DNA of 64,000 nt from Campylorhamphus procurvoides (GCA_013396655.1 WBMV01006452.1:698271-762270), one strand, 5' to 3'. Counted from the first letter of the stretch, positions 35,988 to 48,812 are shown. A program made the numbers and translations. Notes: generated by a model not told the origin, from the letters alone.

Positions 35988-38900
35988 GTATTTTTCACAA
36001 AACCAAGTCCAGATTGTCCTAGCCTGGTTCTGAGTTTGCATGCAGGTCCTGAAGGGGTCTAGACTGAGCCTTCTATGTCAAAATTCTTCTCTTCCCTTTG
36101 ACATCCCCATGAGTTGCAAATCCATCCAGAAAGGATGCTGTGGGCCCTGCTGACCATGCACAGAGCGTGGAAGCTTGTAGCATCAAAAAGGCTTTTCTAA
36201 CCCACCAAAGCAAAGAGTCCCTGAGCTGATGTAGCACAGATGCCCAGTGCACTTGTTGGAAAATTCTGTTTAAAACAAATGGGAAGAAAAAATAAGGATT
36301 CCAGTGCAGGTCCAGTCTGTAGAGTCAAACAGTATGTCCTGGCACATTACTGATGGCACTTTCCAAATTGATATTGACAGCAAAAGTCATACTGGTGACG
36401 CCTGTGGTTTGGGACAACTTGGATGATGGGGCATCAGCTCTCGTGCCTGAGGATTTGTGTCTGTGTGTCGGGTGCTCCTGTGGCTCTTCCTACCCGACCG
36501 TGCTCCAAGGGACGGGCCAGGTGGGTGCATACAGGAACTCTGCCCCTTATCCCCCTCCTGCTTCTACCCCTCTGCCCTGGGTCTCTGTGGGGCTGGCAGG
36601 AGATGGTTCTGTGGAGGTGCCTCAGCACACACCACGGTGGTGTTGGGCGAGGGAGGCAGCGGGAGGTGGAGAGGCAGCCCCTGTGCTTTGTGTCTCTGCC
36701 AGTTGTCCCAGTGCCCAGAGGATGTGATTTGTGAGTTTCCTTTGGCACAGCTGCTCCATTGCTCGTATATCCCCCTGCAGGGTTTCCAGGTCACTTGGTC
36801 CGTGGGGTGGTGGCTGTCTCTTATTTCAAGAGGCACAGAGTTCAGGGGTAGGATCAGATGTGTGGAGGGGGTGGCAGCCAGGTGGAGATCAAGTCAGCAT
36901 TGTCAAATTTATTTCTGGCATGGGAAAGGTGAGTGTTAGCAAGAAAGAGTAAGTCTGAAAAATGTCCTTTGAGACAAGGCTGGGAAAAAGCTCTTGGAAT
37001 GCAACTTGGGCCATACAGCAACGTGTGGTAACATTTCTGGGGCCACAGCTTTGCCATCAATGTTTTCATCGATGTATTCCATACAGGCAGTAATGGAAAT
37101 ACCTAATGAGTGCTCTTTAAATGCCCTCCTACCACAACAAGCTAGGTTTGCTCTGGTGTTTGCCACACTTGCCATCCCTGGTGCCCCACAGCTCCTTCTG
37201 CCAGGGTGTCACTGCCTCACAAACTTGAAGGAGGCTGAGTTTTAAAATAAGCATTCCTGAGGCTGTAAGCCAATGTGCAGGCAACAAAGTGCTGGAGATG
37301 ACTTGTGATAATCTCATTGAAAATGCTGGGTGCTTTTTTCCCCCTCTCATCTCACAGTAAATGTTTTCTAGCATTAATACCAGTGACCTCTCACTTCTGC
37401 TGCTTTTCATTAATGGGATGTGGCTTGCCTATTATAAGCCTGGGCATTGGCACTGGAAACATTTGCTTTATTTAAAAATAAAAACAAAAAGGAGAGAAAA
37501 AAGGGCTCTGATTACTCAGGTGTCGATAGAAAAAACTGAGATGTTGTGCCAGATGGCTGCATTTGTGAAGCAGAGGGTAGTCAGAAGGAAAGTGGAAGGA
37601 GACACGGCAACTGTACATCACAAGTGTGAAAACATGACCAAAATACCTCCAGCCTTGTTTCACCAACACTGGATTAGGAGGCAACTGTGGTGAGATGCAA
37701 GCACAGAAAAGCAGGAGGGGACACTGTTGGGAAAACAAAAATGTCTTTCAGTAATGAACTGCTTGACTTCCTCCAGCAAAAGCTTGGAAGTTTCCAAAAA
37801 TGCCGAGATTTTGCGTTCAGTGGAAGGACTGTGGAGCAGCAGAGCTCTGTGTCTGGTGCCACTGGGAAGTGCAGTCAGTCCTGGCTCAGGCTGTGGCGTG
37901 GGCTCAGTGTGTGCTGGAGCAGGGAGCCATCAGTGGGCACTCCCTGCTCCATGCCATGGCTGCAGGTGTCCAGGAAGGGGTCTCAGGATTCTAAGTAGCA
38001 GTGGGAGCTGCTGGATCCCCCTCAGGCGTGGTCATGGCCTTTGTTCGGTGTGTGGACACCCAGGAGCCCTGCTGGTTGTTACAGGCTCAGGAGTGGGGGC
38101 CTGTAACAACACCCCTGGCTGGTTTGTCCCTCAGGCTGTTTGGACACGTTGCTCACCTCGCTGAGAAGCTTTAATCCACTTTTGATGCCAGGGCTAAGTA
38201 TGTGCTGAGCCCATAAAAGCTTTGGCAGGACTGTGGGTGGGTCCTCCATTACCCTTTCATATCCTGAAATGGATCCTGGGTATTTTGAGTTTTGCTTCCA
38301 TGCTGAAGCTTTTGGCTGTGACACAGGGAAAAGTTTAAAATAATTTCATCTGAGATCAGAAATCCAAATTTTATTACTTTTTTCCATGCTTAAGCTGGCT
38401 CTGCCCAGACTGTTTTGGAGCCCCACGCTCTCTCCTCCTCTGTGGTCTCTCAGGCGACAAGGAGAGCTCTGACATGGGCACAGAGGGGTCACTCTGAAGG
38501 GTGGCCTCTTGTAACTCAGCCTTGGCTTTGGCCTTGGCTGGTTCTTGGTTTATAAACTTGGGTGTCATCACAAGACTATGAAATCTGGGTGTTCTTAGAA
38601 CATGTCAAGGAAAATCTGTGTTCATTTTGAACAGAACCATTTCCCCAGAGCTTCCTCAGCCCCCACTCCAAACCTGCTTCACCTCTCCCAGGTACTTTCT
38701 AGCAGGAACTTCATCCAGGTATGTCACCAGCAGGTTCTGTTGCTGACAACAGGTACAGACACTGTGGCAGGAACATGCCTCTTCCTCTGATTCCTGCTCT
38801 GTTGCTACTAGACCTTGAATGTGAAAGTTTCATTCTTTCATTGTTATTAAATCTGAATTTCTGTAATAACTTTGGATCAAAAGTTTATTCTTCATGCCAG

Positions 38901-41633
38901 GAAGATGTTTTTTTTTTGTTTTGTTTTGTGGGTTTTTTCTCTTTATTTGCTACGAACTGCGTTGTCTTATTTGGAGAGTATGTTCACAATTGAGAAAGAA
39001 TTGCCTTTATTAACAAATCAAAAGCTTGTGCTGTCAAAACTGAAATCGTTCTACCTTTTTATATGCAAATTAGAGCTTCTGTCAAACCTTCAGCCATGGT
39101 GCATTTAATTTGTGGAAATATAAAAATATCTGGCTTAATATTAAAATATTCTGCATGATAATTGAAATATTTTACATGATGCACTGCAGTCAAGATTCTC
39201 AAAAAATCAGATTTGAAAGAAATAAAGTGGTGTTTTAACAGAATTTATTTTCCCTCCTTTTGCCAAAGTTCAGAGCAGTGCTTAGAAGTGGATTTAAGTT
39301 ATACAGGTGTTTAATACCTGGTTGGATCCTGGCCTTTGGGAGTGAACCAAGCTAAATGTAAGTGTGTCCAGGGCAGGGAAGTCACATCCGCTGTGTTTTG
39401 CTTATAAAAGTGCCACAAAATACTTTTTTTTTTTTAATTAAGTACTGAGAAACTTTTGAGTCTGCATTCAGTAAAGTTAGGCTAAAACATAAAAACCAAA
39501 TATGGCTTTCACGGGGATCATTTGTGTTTTAGAAGGTCTTTATAGAGCGGATTAAGTTCTGATTATCTGAAGATGGGCACTGGTTCTACATTTAGGATTC
39601 CAAAAGGAGGGGCTGCTGTTTTCCCTGCCATGCCTGGATGCTCCACCATTTGGCAAAGCCAGCACAGCAGGCCTGGTTGTGCTGTTGTTGGTTTGTGTTG
39701 GGAGAACAAGGCAAGCCATGCATGGTCTGTGACTGCAGTGCCGCAAACCACCCACAGAACCCCCTTTGCAGTGTCCTCAGCTGCGTTTGGGCCTGTGGTC
39801 TTTTCCCTCACACCCTGCAGGTTACTCCATGTTTCATTCCCAGCTCTCCTTGTGTGACCCGGGACCTTTTCCGTGGCTCTGTGGGAGGAGGGTCTTGTCC
39901 AGGCAGGCTGCCTTTGCCCGGTGGTGTTTTCCAATCAGATGTTCTACCATCTTGGCCTGTCTTTGGGGAGGTTTTATCAGAGCCGAGTCCATTTTAGCTC
40001 ATTATTTCCAAGGCCTGAACCTGGGCCATTTGCAGAGCTGGGAGGGGAGTGAGTGGCTGTTTTGGGGGAGCAGCTCATTCCCTGAAGTGGCATGTTCCCG
40101 GTGCTCAGGGCAGTGCCATTCCCCTCTGGGAAAGGGCATCAGTGTGCCTGTGTCCAGGCTGGGCTGGGCCATGAAAGCTCAGCCCACGAGGGCTGTTTCC
40201 AGCCACCTGGCCCACCCCAACACTCAGTGGAAGAGCCCTTCCATCCACGCCAGAGCAGAGGGGACAAAAAGTGTTTTATGAGTTTTGTCGACTCTCAGAA
40301 GTTCCTTTAGGGTGGTAAATTATTGTCTCCAGGCATCCAGAGCACCTGGTCCTCCACTGCTTTTGTGCCAATGTTGTTAGCAATGCATAATTCCACCATC
40401 CTGGGGTTTAATTTGCTTAATTCTTCTGGGTCATCTCTGTAAGGGAGTTTCCACAGGCTGAGTGTGCAGTGCATTAAATGTGAAGGTGTTTATTAGCCCA
40501 TTAGCTGTAATTAATAGCAAGGCAGCTACTGAGGCTGTGGGTTGTCCCAGGTCTTGCCCACGTTCTCTTTTCATATCCACTCCCCAGCATGAATTATATG
40601 ATCTCCATATTCTGCCTCTCACCATTAGAAACCAACAAAGTGCTTTGGGTTGGGCTCTCCTATTTCAGGCCATAAACATATGATCCTGCCAGCCCATAAA
40701 GTACATTCCTCCAGCTCTCTGTGAGCTCTCCAGTATACCCATGGCACGCAGGGGGTTTGGGTCTGGCCCCTCCAGCTTGGGAAACTCCTGCCCAGCAGTG
40801 CTGTGAGGCACAGTGGGAATTGCTCAGGGGCTGAAGTTTCACCCAGACCAGTAAGCTGTGCCTTGGTGCTGCAGTCACGGCTCCCATGGTCTCTGCCAGC
40901 AGCCCCTAAAACGGTGCACGCTGTGCTGTCCCAGGACCTGCTTCCATGCAGGATTCAGGGGAAAGGCCTCCAGCCTCCATGGTCTGCAGCCAGAGGGCTG
41001 GTGGCAGGCTCAGGCATGGAGGGGAGGGCACTGGGGAGCTGGCACCTCCCTGGCAACTTCTGCCCCGCCAGGAATGCTGCAGCACTTGATACTTTAATTG
41101 GCCCATGTGCACGCTGGACAGCTCTCTCTTTATTATTGTTATTATTATGCAATCAGACATTACTTACTTACAGAATGTGCTGGAGATGCACTATTTATAC
41201 AGAAACTATGTACACTGAAACCCATTTTCTCCATGGTGATTGCAGATAATGTGGAAAGCTCTGCTTTGATTCATTAGTAGAGCAAAAGAGATATTCAGGA
41301 TTATTTGGTATAATTCACGGCACTTCAAATTGCATATATTTTCATAATACTCTAAATCTACCTCTTGGGCTGGTAATTCAGGCATGTGACAACTGGTTTG
41401 CCACAGTGCTGTCATCTAGTAGTGGTGGTGGTGCCATTTTTTCACTGAGATGGGCCAGCCTGGAAGGTTGTTTAGCACAGGATTTGTGGTGAGTGATGTG
41501 GCTGTTTGTAAAGCTGCTCAGAGGTCCTGAGGATCATGAGGTCGTGAGCAGTCCCAGCACTGTCCCAGGAAAGCCATGGAGAACCCCCTGGGGTGAAGGG
41601 CCTGGGGAACTGCCAAACTGAGAACTTGATTTC
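35988..41633. other. non-coding tract, no gene recognised
   Basis: The longest open frames, 36457-36939 and 39766-40281 (plus; 160 and 171 codons), lie in GC-richer stretches, overlap frames of similar length on the other strand and resemble no family, so I treat them as random. The AT-rich segment 39000-39260 with ATTAAAATATT-type motifs may be another conserved element. T-run at about 39424-39436. Confidence 0.5.
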
Positions 41634-41695
41634 ATGGAACCATAGAGTGGCTTGGGTTGGAAGGGGACCTTGGGGCTCATCTAGTTCCAACCCCC
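41634..41695 (-). mobile_element. CR1 LINE, 5'-truncated 3' tail
   Basis: The plus strand reads 'AACCATAGAGTGGCTTGGGT', then TGGAAGGGGACCTTGGGG, then CTCATCTAGTTCCAACCCCC. This is the reverse complement of the CR1 3' end (GGTTGGAACTAGATGA..., AAGGTCCCTTCCAACCCA..., TTCTATG). Only about 62 bp remain, so it is a heavily 5'-truncated insertion. Its 3' terminus is at the left. Confidence 0.88.
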
Positions 41696-44202
41696 AAAAA
41701 GGCACAACTCCAGAGTGATGCTCAGGGGAAGAAAAAATCTTTAAGTAATTTTTTTTTCTTGGGTTGAAAAAGATAACCAATTAGTTAATTTCAATGAGTT
41801 CATTTTCTTTAGGAGAAGAGTATCTTTTAGTACTTCTTTTGGATAAAATTTTATGCCACCTCTACGTGGTGGTGTTTTTCTGGCAGTGTGAGTAAGCAAA
41901 CTCTTCAGATTAGCAATGAATCACTGGTATCTCCCCTCCCATTTCACATCCCTTCCTTTCTTACCTTATCAGGACCATCCTTCTGGCTGCACTGACCTGG
42001 GCATCCCTTCATCTAAGCCACTGCTGGGTGAGCCTCTAGACACTTGCCACTTACCTTCATACAGACAAATATCTGGCTTTAAGCACAGCTTTAAAGACCG
42101 AGTTTCAAAAACTCTTTCTGGCCAATGGTAACCTCTGGCAAATCCTTATAACTTCTAAGTGTGGATACAGGTTTATTCTTTTTTTTTTTAATGCAGATGG
42201 CAATTGCTGACAGCCTTTTACAATTTTTTTCATCCAACTACCACAATAGACCTCACCACCCTCTCAACAAGGCTTGTCCAAGGCACATTTGGTGACAAGA
42301 TTTAAAATATCACTACTTCAGTGTTAAACCATCAGCTGGGGTTTTTTCCCTTGTTTCCTTCCCCCCTTCCTCTCTCTCTGATTTTCTGGGCACTGCAGTG
42401 TATTTGCACACCTCTGGAAATCCACTGCATAATTTACATGCCTGACTTTAATTGGTTAGTGACCAGGGCTTTTCCTTTAGTATCACAGATTAAAATGTCC
42501 CTGCTGTCATCTGAAAAACTGCCTTTAGCCCCTCTGAGTCTCCTTGGCCTGTACCTGGCAAGTGGAAATGTGGTCAGGCAGCCTTTTCCCTCAGTTCCCA
42601 GCCTCTCCCACCTCTGAGGTGCACATGGACCTGATTTACCCAACTCAGTTCCCTCTTATCACTTATGTATTTTTCAATAATTCTTTGAAAAAACACACAT
42701 AGAAATTATGAGGCTCATTTAACACTCAGAAGCTGCTTTCATTGCAGATATTCCCTCATGTATATATTTACTTCTCCATCTTAGCACCTGAAATTTTTAG
42801 GAAAATATTTAAACATGGCCAATGACTGCATTTAATGCAGGAGATTTTGCACCTCTGGGCTCTGTATTTATAGCTCTGTCATGTTCCTTTCTTGTACTGA
42901 CCTGAAGAAGAGGATTTTTTTTTCTTATCTGATGAAAAGGTTGTCTGTCATGGTGTGGTTATTGCAGCACAAAATATTGCCTAAAACTTGACCCTGAACA
43001 AATTTTGTACAAGGACAGTTTACCCCAGAATTCCACAGGAGATGAAATCCTCTTCATGCCAGCCAAGGGAGGAAGCTACTTTAGGTATATAAAACTGGGG
43101 TGAGGCTAAAAATCCTTCATGGAGCCTCAATTTAAATGCACTCTGTCTCTGATCCCAGCTGAAGCCATTTTGCTCCCAGTGTTACTCCACTGAACTTGGA
43201 GTTTAACATGGATTAACATGGATTTTCATTGATGTGTGATTCAGAAATTTAAAAATTACATGTACTAATCATTGTGTGGCTTGAAAAAAATGAAAGGTGC
43301 TTTTAGCCTTATGAAATGATGCTGTTGTAAAACCTTACCCATAACCTTGGCATTCAAAGAGGGAGCTTGTACGATATCTGTGGCCATCCCAGAGGGTCTT
43401 GCACTTGTATCCCTTTACCTGATGCTCCTTCCTCCTGGAAGGCAGGGGAAAGAGGGACACAGTTAAGGCTTTTGAAGTAATATCAGTTCTTCTGTTGAAG
43501 AAGCCAATGAGTATAGAAAGTAAATAAATGTTTGCAGTGCTCCTTTCACCAGTGCTGACTAAATCCCAGCATGGACTGTACCCAAAACTCTGCCTGCCTT
43601 GCTCTTTTCTATCTACTCTGGACTCTTACTGCCCTTAATTGAATTTGTGTTCAAGGACTTTTGCCAACCAAAACCAGGAATAATTTTTAACAAGTTCATA
43701 AATATCACATCCCTTTCCATTCACACTGTCCATGGACAGACTGTGATTTTTCTATTTTTTTCCATTAGATGTAATTATTCCCAAAATAATCTATTTTTCC
43801 TGCCTCTGTAGCTAGTTCAAAGGTAAAACATGATATTTATGCAGTAGACAAAAGGTGCTGTGCACATAGGCTGGTTATGTGGGGCTGTTTCTTTTCCCTC
43901 ACTGAATGGATATGACTTAGGGAAGTTTCTTCATTTTAGAAAAATGACCTTAGTTACTTATCTGTGTTATTCATTCAGAATTTCTTTCTGCAAATATTTC
44001 AAGTGTTCTGGTTCACTCACTATTATAATGGCTGGAGATAGCAAATGCAACCTTTAAATGCACAGGAAATATTTCATATGGCAGTGCAGGATTTTATTCT
44101 TTTCAAATACACAATTCTTAATTAAGGACTTAATTATAAAATATTTACTCATTCTGCTAAGTACTTGGTCAGCCAATGCTCGTGGGCCCTTTAGGAGCTT
44201 AC
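41696..44202. other. non-coding tract, no gene recognised
   Basis: Mixed to AT-rich unique DNA. The part 42660-43330 and the part 43960-44190 are AT-rich without a specific motif I can defend. No coding exon recognised. Confidence 0.55.
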
Positions 44203-44259
44203 CTGAGCTCCTCCTCAGCATTGTAAAAAGGAACCTCCGTGCTGGTAACTTTTGAAGAG
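44203..44259 (-). other. possible 57-bp exon on the minus strand
   Basis: Minus-strand acceptor GCATTTTTTTTTACTACAG ends at 44260, and donor GAGCTCAG|GTAAGC follows the exon at 44202. Two frames are open, one reading SSKVTSTEVPFYNAEEEL. Joining it in phase 0 to the upstream minus-strand candidate (46983-47061) gives a stop after 14 codons, so the two do not form one reading frame. Confidence 0.22.
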
Positions 44260-46982
44260 CTGTAGTAAAAAAAAATGCACTTGAATAAAAGCTGTCCAAG
44301 TCCTTATAAAGCTGAGTGCATGAGGCAGCTCTGCACCCCCGGCCAAACCAGAGGGCTGGGGTTTGTTTTTAGTGGGACACGAAGCCAAGAGGGGTCTGTT
44401 TTCACATGCTAATGAAACCCAAGGTGACAGGAATTTGGCAGAGCCTGATCCCAACAGTTGCTGCCCAGGATGGAACTGGCCAGGGCATTACACTGAAACA
44501 TCACTGAATGCAAAGCTACAGCCCAGGCTGGTCCTAAAACTTCTTCTGAAATTTCGCCCTCTCCCTAGGCCAGTTTTTTGGCAAAGTGTTTTTCAGAATA
44601 AGCAATAAGCATCTTGTTAATTTAAAAGTCCAGTGCCTGGACCTCGGATTGTTTGCTTCCTTTCCAAAAATATTTTGGAGATGCCAGAAGTCTCCAAACC
44701 ATGCCCAGTGAGCTTGCAAGCTGAACCAGCAGTACAGGGTGCATTCACACAGGGCAGATGCATTTTGGAGCATGTGTGCTGTACATCATCACTGCTGTCT
44801 TCAAATGTAGCAGTGCTTCAGGAAAAAACTAAAAGAAATCAGAGGAAAAATATAAAGGAAAGGCTTTCTTTGGCTCATTTACCCATTAACTTTGTATTAA
44901 CTTTCCCACAACAGGATTTACATAATTTATTTTTTTAATGCCAAGCATAAGTAGCCTCTGCATCCTGGAATTATCATGTGAGCTGATCCAGTGGAAAGAA
45001 GAGGTGATGCAAAGTAATGCCAAGTGTATATTCATACCAGGCCATCAGGAGGCAAAAGGAAAAGTCAATTTGAGTATTATCATGTAACATTTTTGGAAGT
45101 ATTTTTAGAGTTCAGCTCTTGTGTTCCAGCCTCGGCCTGGGGTGTAAATGCAACAGCTGCCCCATGTCTAAGCCAGGGGGGCTGCTCTGATTCCCAGTTT
45201 GGGGATGCTCTGCCAGACTCTGCCAGGCTGGCTTTGTCCCCATGATGCCACCCACTGTATGGGGCACAGAAGGTGTGCCCACCAAAGCTCCTGCAAAGTA
45301 AAACCAAGCAGCAAATACTAACCTCTGCCTCTGCCACCCCTTCAGGTGAAGAATGGCCATTCTGTGCCTCTTCCTTCTGAACAGGAACNCAACCTCTGCC
45401 TCTGCCACACCAAGAGATTCACCTTCAGGTGAAGAGTGGCTGTTCTTTGCCTCTTCCTTCTGAACAGGAACAGCTCTGCATTTTGACAGAAAATGAAATA
45501 CAAATTTTTTGGGTGATGGGGGGAATTTGAAGTTCCTCAAAGTTACTGTGAAATCAATACATAAATAAGCATGGGGTGTGGTATTCAGTTACCTCCCTTT
45601 CATTTTTTCCCCCCAGAAAGCAGTTTCCAGATGGATTTTCCCCAAGATGTTAATACTGTGCTGGTTTCAATGCTGATTGAAGCAAGGTAGCAAGTGGTTA
45701 TTAGAGGCCTGACATGCCTGCTCTGCCAAGAAACAGCATGAGCTTTCAACTCAGAAAACAAGGTGAACTTTGTTGTGTCATCAATCTGCTTTTGCCTGCA
45801 TTGGCCAGGTATGTGTGTTCATGCTCACAACAGGGATGACTTAATTTATGATCAGTTTATTTGGACTTTTCTTGGTCAAGGCCTGATTAGTAAGGGTTGA
45901 AACAGCATTCAGCCTGAAGATTTATTTTCCTTTCTCTGGAAAACAGTTTTCTTTTTCTTTTGAAAAGCACATCTGCTGGCACCATCACCACCAAGTCTTC
46001 CCTTTTTACCCCGAGTGCCAAACTGGTCACTGCCTCACTGAGCCATTAACTGGGAGCTGCTGACTCCCTACCTGAGCATCTGCTCTTGAAGCAGCAGAGG
46101 TTTGGAGCCATCTGGGGACATTCTTGGGGTCTAAAGTTGCTCATATGACCCCTGTCTCCTTGTCCTGGCTTAAAAACTAATGGAGAGGGAAGTCATTCTT
46201 TCACTTACAGCCCTCTCTGTGCCACCAGCCTTTGTTTTCCCTGCTTCTCAGAGAGCCTTTGCAAAGGAGAACCAGTCTTGAGTTGTGCCACTCCATCATG
46301 AATCCCTGTTCCATCTCCTTCATTCCCCACATCTAGTCAGTCAGATCAGGGACAGGATGCAGGTCCATGTCAGTGTAATGTGATAAAGAACCAGCATTGC
46401 AAATGGGGTTTAAGTGGTGGCACTAAGTTAATTCAGTCGGATTTTGCCAGAGAAATAGTATGTCAATTAAAGCATTACTCCGAAAGGTGTGTGCAGCACT
46501 TAAAAATGCACCTCTAATGCTCAGGGTCCAAACATTTCTATATTCTTTTTCAAATGCCTCATTAGTCTCATTTTTACTTAGGTTTCTTCCTTTAAGCCCA
46601 GTGCTGCAGTTGGGATGTGAGTACTTGTATTTGTGTGCATGTGTAGGCCCATGATTGTTTCTGCTGCTAAAACAGGCAAATATAGCAACTGTTTTCCAAG
46701 CTGAGCTACTATTTTGGCAAAGCATGGATATGTGGGGATATGAAAACTGCTCCACCACCTTAAGGGAAAAAATTCCATAGGTTTTTCATTCCATATTTTC
46801 TGGTGTTCCACTCCTCAGTTACAGGCTCGTTTGATAAATGTCTTCCAGTGTCATAACTTCTGAAGAGCAAACCCCAGAAAGTGGTAGAAAGCTCCCTGTC
46901 TCCAGGCAGGACTGTCTGCTAACAAGGGAATAAATACAAAATAGCACAAACAAATAAATATTAACTAAATACATACACTTAC
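44260..46982. other. non-coding tract, no gene recognised
   Basis: Holds the tandem duplication at 45321-45471 and otherwise unremarkable sequence. The 142-codon minus-strand frame at 45112-45540 is created by the duplication and contains the ambiguous base. Confidence 0.55.
45321..45471 (+). repeat. imperfect tandem duplication containing the only N
   Basis: Copy 1 (45321-45388) and copy 2 (45392-45471) share ACCTCTGCCTCTGCCAC, CCTTCAGGTGAAGA.TGGC and CCTCTTCCTTCTGAACAGGAAC. Copy 2 carries about 12 extra bases in the middle and a few substitutions. The ambiguous base at 45389 sits exactly at the junction, suggesting uncertain copy number or allelic variation in the assembly. Confidence 0.9.
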
Positions 46983-47061
46983 GCTTCTGAATTGCTTCCT
47001 CTTGTCAGATTGTTGCCATTTAAGCAGCACGGCAGCATCAGCTCTCCTCACATATTGAAGC
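46983..47061 (-). other. possible 79-bp exon on the minus strand
   Basis: Minus-strand acceptor CCCTTTAAAGCTGTTTTCTCAG ends at 47062 and donor AGAAGC|GTAAGTG lies at 46982. One frame is open across 26 codons with a basic, helical-looking composition (ADAAVLLKWQQSDKRKQF); the other two stop early. No family recognised. It overlaps the start of a motif-dense block, so conservation there need not mean coding. Confidence 0.22.
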
Positions 47062-47089
47062 CTGAGAAAACAGCTTTAAAGGGCCAAAA

Positions 47090-47850
47090 GAAGCAAATAA
47101 AATGTATTTGTTATTCGTGCTGACCTTAGGCAGGCAGTATGTGGAGCTGCGGGGTTCATACACGGCATCTCTGATTATAAGTATGGTGATAACTGGTAAG
47201 CCTGTGCTGAACTACTGTGAAACAATTCAGGTAGTCAGCAAACAGGGCTAATTGCTAGTTTGGGGGATATTATGGGTAATTTACTGCCCACTGAGGGCTT
47301 CTACCTAAAAATAAGCTTTTTTTTTTTTTCCTCCCTTTGGACAGCACTTGCATGTTAATGTAGAACTCCTGATGCAATTACATGTGAAGAGGACATTCAG
47401 ATGCACTTCCATAAATGCCCTTCTGCTTCTCAATTACATTAACTATCTTTGTAGATCCTTTGACAGAAACTGTATTCTTTACTTTTTTTTTGGAACAGCA
47501 CATATTCACTAAGCTAGACCTTGCTGTTACCCAAGATGTCCCGATCAAAGGGCTGAGAGTAATTCAATAAACACAAGAAAAGAAAGAAACTTCTGGTGGT
47601 TTCCAATGCAAACTAACGGGAAAGTGTCAAGTGAGCAGCTACTGACAATTCCAGCCCCGAAACCAAATGTTCATGTGCGAAACTCCACCTTTGAGGAGGA
47701 AGAATAAATACCCACAGAGTGTTTTGGCTGTTATTACTTCATTTAAGGGAAGAAGTGGGGGAAAAAAAAAAGAAACGAAAAAAGTGCTGAATTCAGTTTG
47801 CCGAAGTCAAGACATGAATATTTTTGGCATGTAAAGATGTAACCCAAATG
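47090..47850. promoter_or_regulatory. candidate conserved non-coding elements
   Basis: Two unique blocks (47090-47300 and 47390-47850) are separated by a T-run (47319-47330). They contain scattered retained CpGs, ATTA/TAAT cores, GATTATAA and TGTTATTCGTGC-like strings, and no long open frame. The texture resembles the other enhancer candidates. Inference only. Confidence 0.33.
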
Positions 47851-47999
47851 TTTAAATGAAATGTCATCCCCTGGGTTCCCGTTTGCCCATTGAACTATGG
47901 CACGACCCCTCTGCAGCCCTTGCTACAATACACATTTTTCAGTCCATTGGAGAAGGCCCCTGCTGGTTCTGCAGCCAAAAGGACTGGCAGAAGCCAAAT

Positions 48000-48345
48000 A
48001 AACAGCGCTGTGGCAGCGTCGTGCACAGCTGTGAGTGCTGCCGGCCGCTCCATCAGATAAGGGAGCTCAGACAGAACCAGCCCTCTGTCTGCCCAAGGAT
48101 GGCCCGACACACGTGCGGGCTGCGCTCGGGAAATGCCTACGAGCTGTTATGTCTATGGGCAAGTGTTTGTGTAATGGAGCTGGGCCTTTGAAACTGCTCC
48201 AGAAAGCAGCACACAAATGGAGCTTTGTGAGGAGCTGTCAGTGCTGTCCTACCTGAGGACACCGGCCTGAGCAGGGGCAGCCCTGTGGTGTCGCACTGGG
48301 GAGCCTCTGCTGGTGCCGTCAGCTGCCGCTCCAGCCAGCGGGGCT
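48000..48345. promoter_or_regulatory. weak CpG-island-like segment
   Basis: I count 16 CpGs between 48005 and 48340, 11 of them within 48005-48142, in GC-rich sequence that contrasts with AT-rich flanks. A 111-codon plus-strand frame (47856-48191) overlaps it but has no family resemblance. It could be a small CpG island, for example an alternative or lncRNA promoter, or GC-biased sequence next to the CR1 insertion that begins at 48383. No TATA box is evident. Confidence 0.33.
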
Positions 48346-48382
48346 GCTCCTGCAAAAACAGGGATATGTTTTCATGTGTACA

Positions 48383-48812
48383 CGACAGGGCCACCAAGGT
48401 GGCAAGAGGGGTGGAGCACCTCTCCTACCAGGAAAGGCTGAGAGAATTGGGATAGTTCAGTCTGCAAAAGAAAACGCTTTGGGTGGACCTAATTGTGGCC
48501 TTCCAGTAACAAGAAAGATGGGGAGAGACTATTTACAGGGACCTGGAGTGACAGGACGGAGGGGAATGGCTTCACAAGGAGAGAGAGAGTAGTTCAGATT
48601 GGGTATTAGGAAAACAACCCTTTACTGTGAGGCTGGTAGGGAACTGGCACAGGTTGGGCAGAGAAGCTGTGGCTGCCCCTGGATCCCTGGAAGTGTCCAA
48701 GGCCAGGTTGGACAGGGCTTGGAGCCACCTGGGCTGGTGGAAGGTGTCCCTGTCTACAGCGGGAATGGCACTGGGTGATCTCCAAGGTCCCCTCCAACCC
48801 AGACCATTCTAT
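48383..48812 (+). mobile_element. CR1 LINE, 5'-truncated 3' end
   Basis: About 430 bp match the avian CR1 3' region in order: GGTGGAGCACCTCTCCTACC, AGGAAAGGCTGAGAGAATTGG, GACCTAATTGTGGCCTTCCAG, GTGACAGGACGGAGGGGAATG, TTTACTGTGAGG, GGCACAGGTTGGGCAGAG, AAGTGTCCAAGGCCAGGTTG, GGTGGAAGGTGTCCCTG, and the terminal CCTCCAACCCAGACCATTCTAT. It contains only the end of the element; the reverse transcriptase region is absent. A minisatellite-like ATTCTATG tail is reduced to one unit. Divergence from consensus is moderate, with small indels, so the copy is old and inactive. The tail sequence is of the type common in songbirds. Confidence 0.95.

Noticed and set aside
36457..36939. 160-codon plus-strand frame ending near a GTGAGT donor
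   Set aside because: Although 36781-36927 could be read as an exon with CCCCCTGCAG acceptor and AAAG|GTGAGT donor, the protein is Trp/Arg/Gly-rich and unlike any family. The minus strand is also open here.
39766..40281. 171-codon plus-strand open frame
   Set aside because: Trp/Ser/Gly/Leu-rich composition, overlapping frames of similar length, no domain, and a GC-richer setting that lowers stop frequency.
45112..45540. 142-codon minus-strand frame
   Set aside because: Created by the tandem duplication and contains the ambiguous base; no family resemblance.
47856..48191. Cysteine-rich 111-codon frame over the CpG-rich segment
   Set aside because: Cys/His spacing fits no zinc-finger pattern and the frame is best explained by GC-rich composition.
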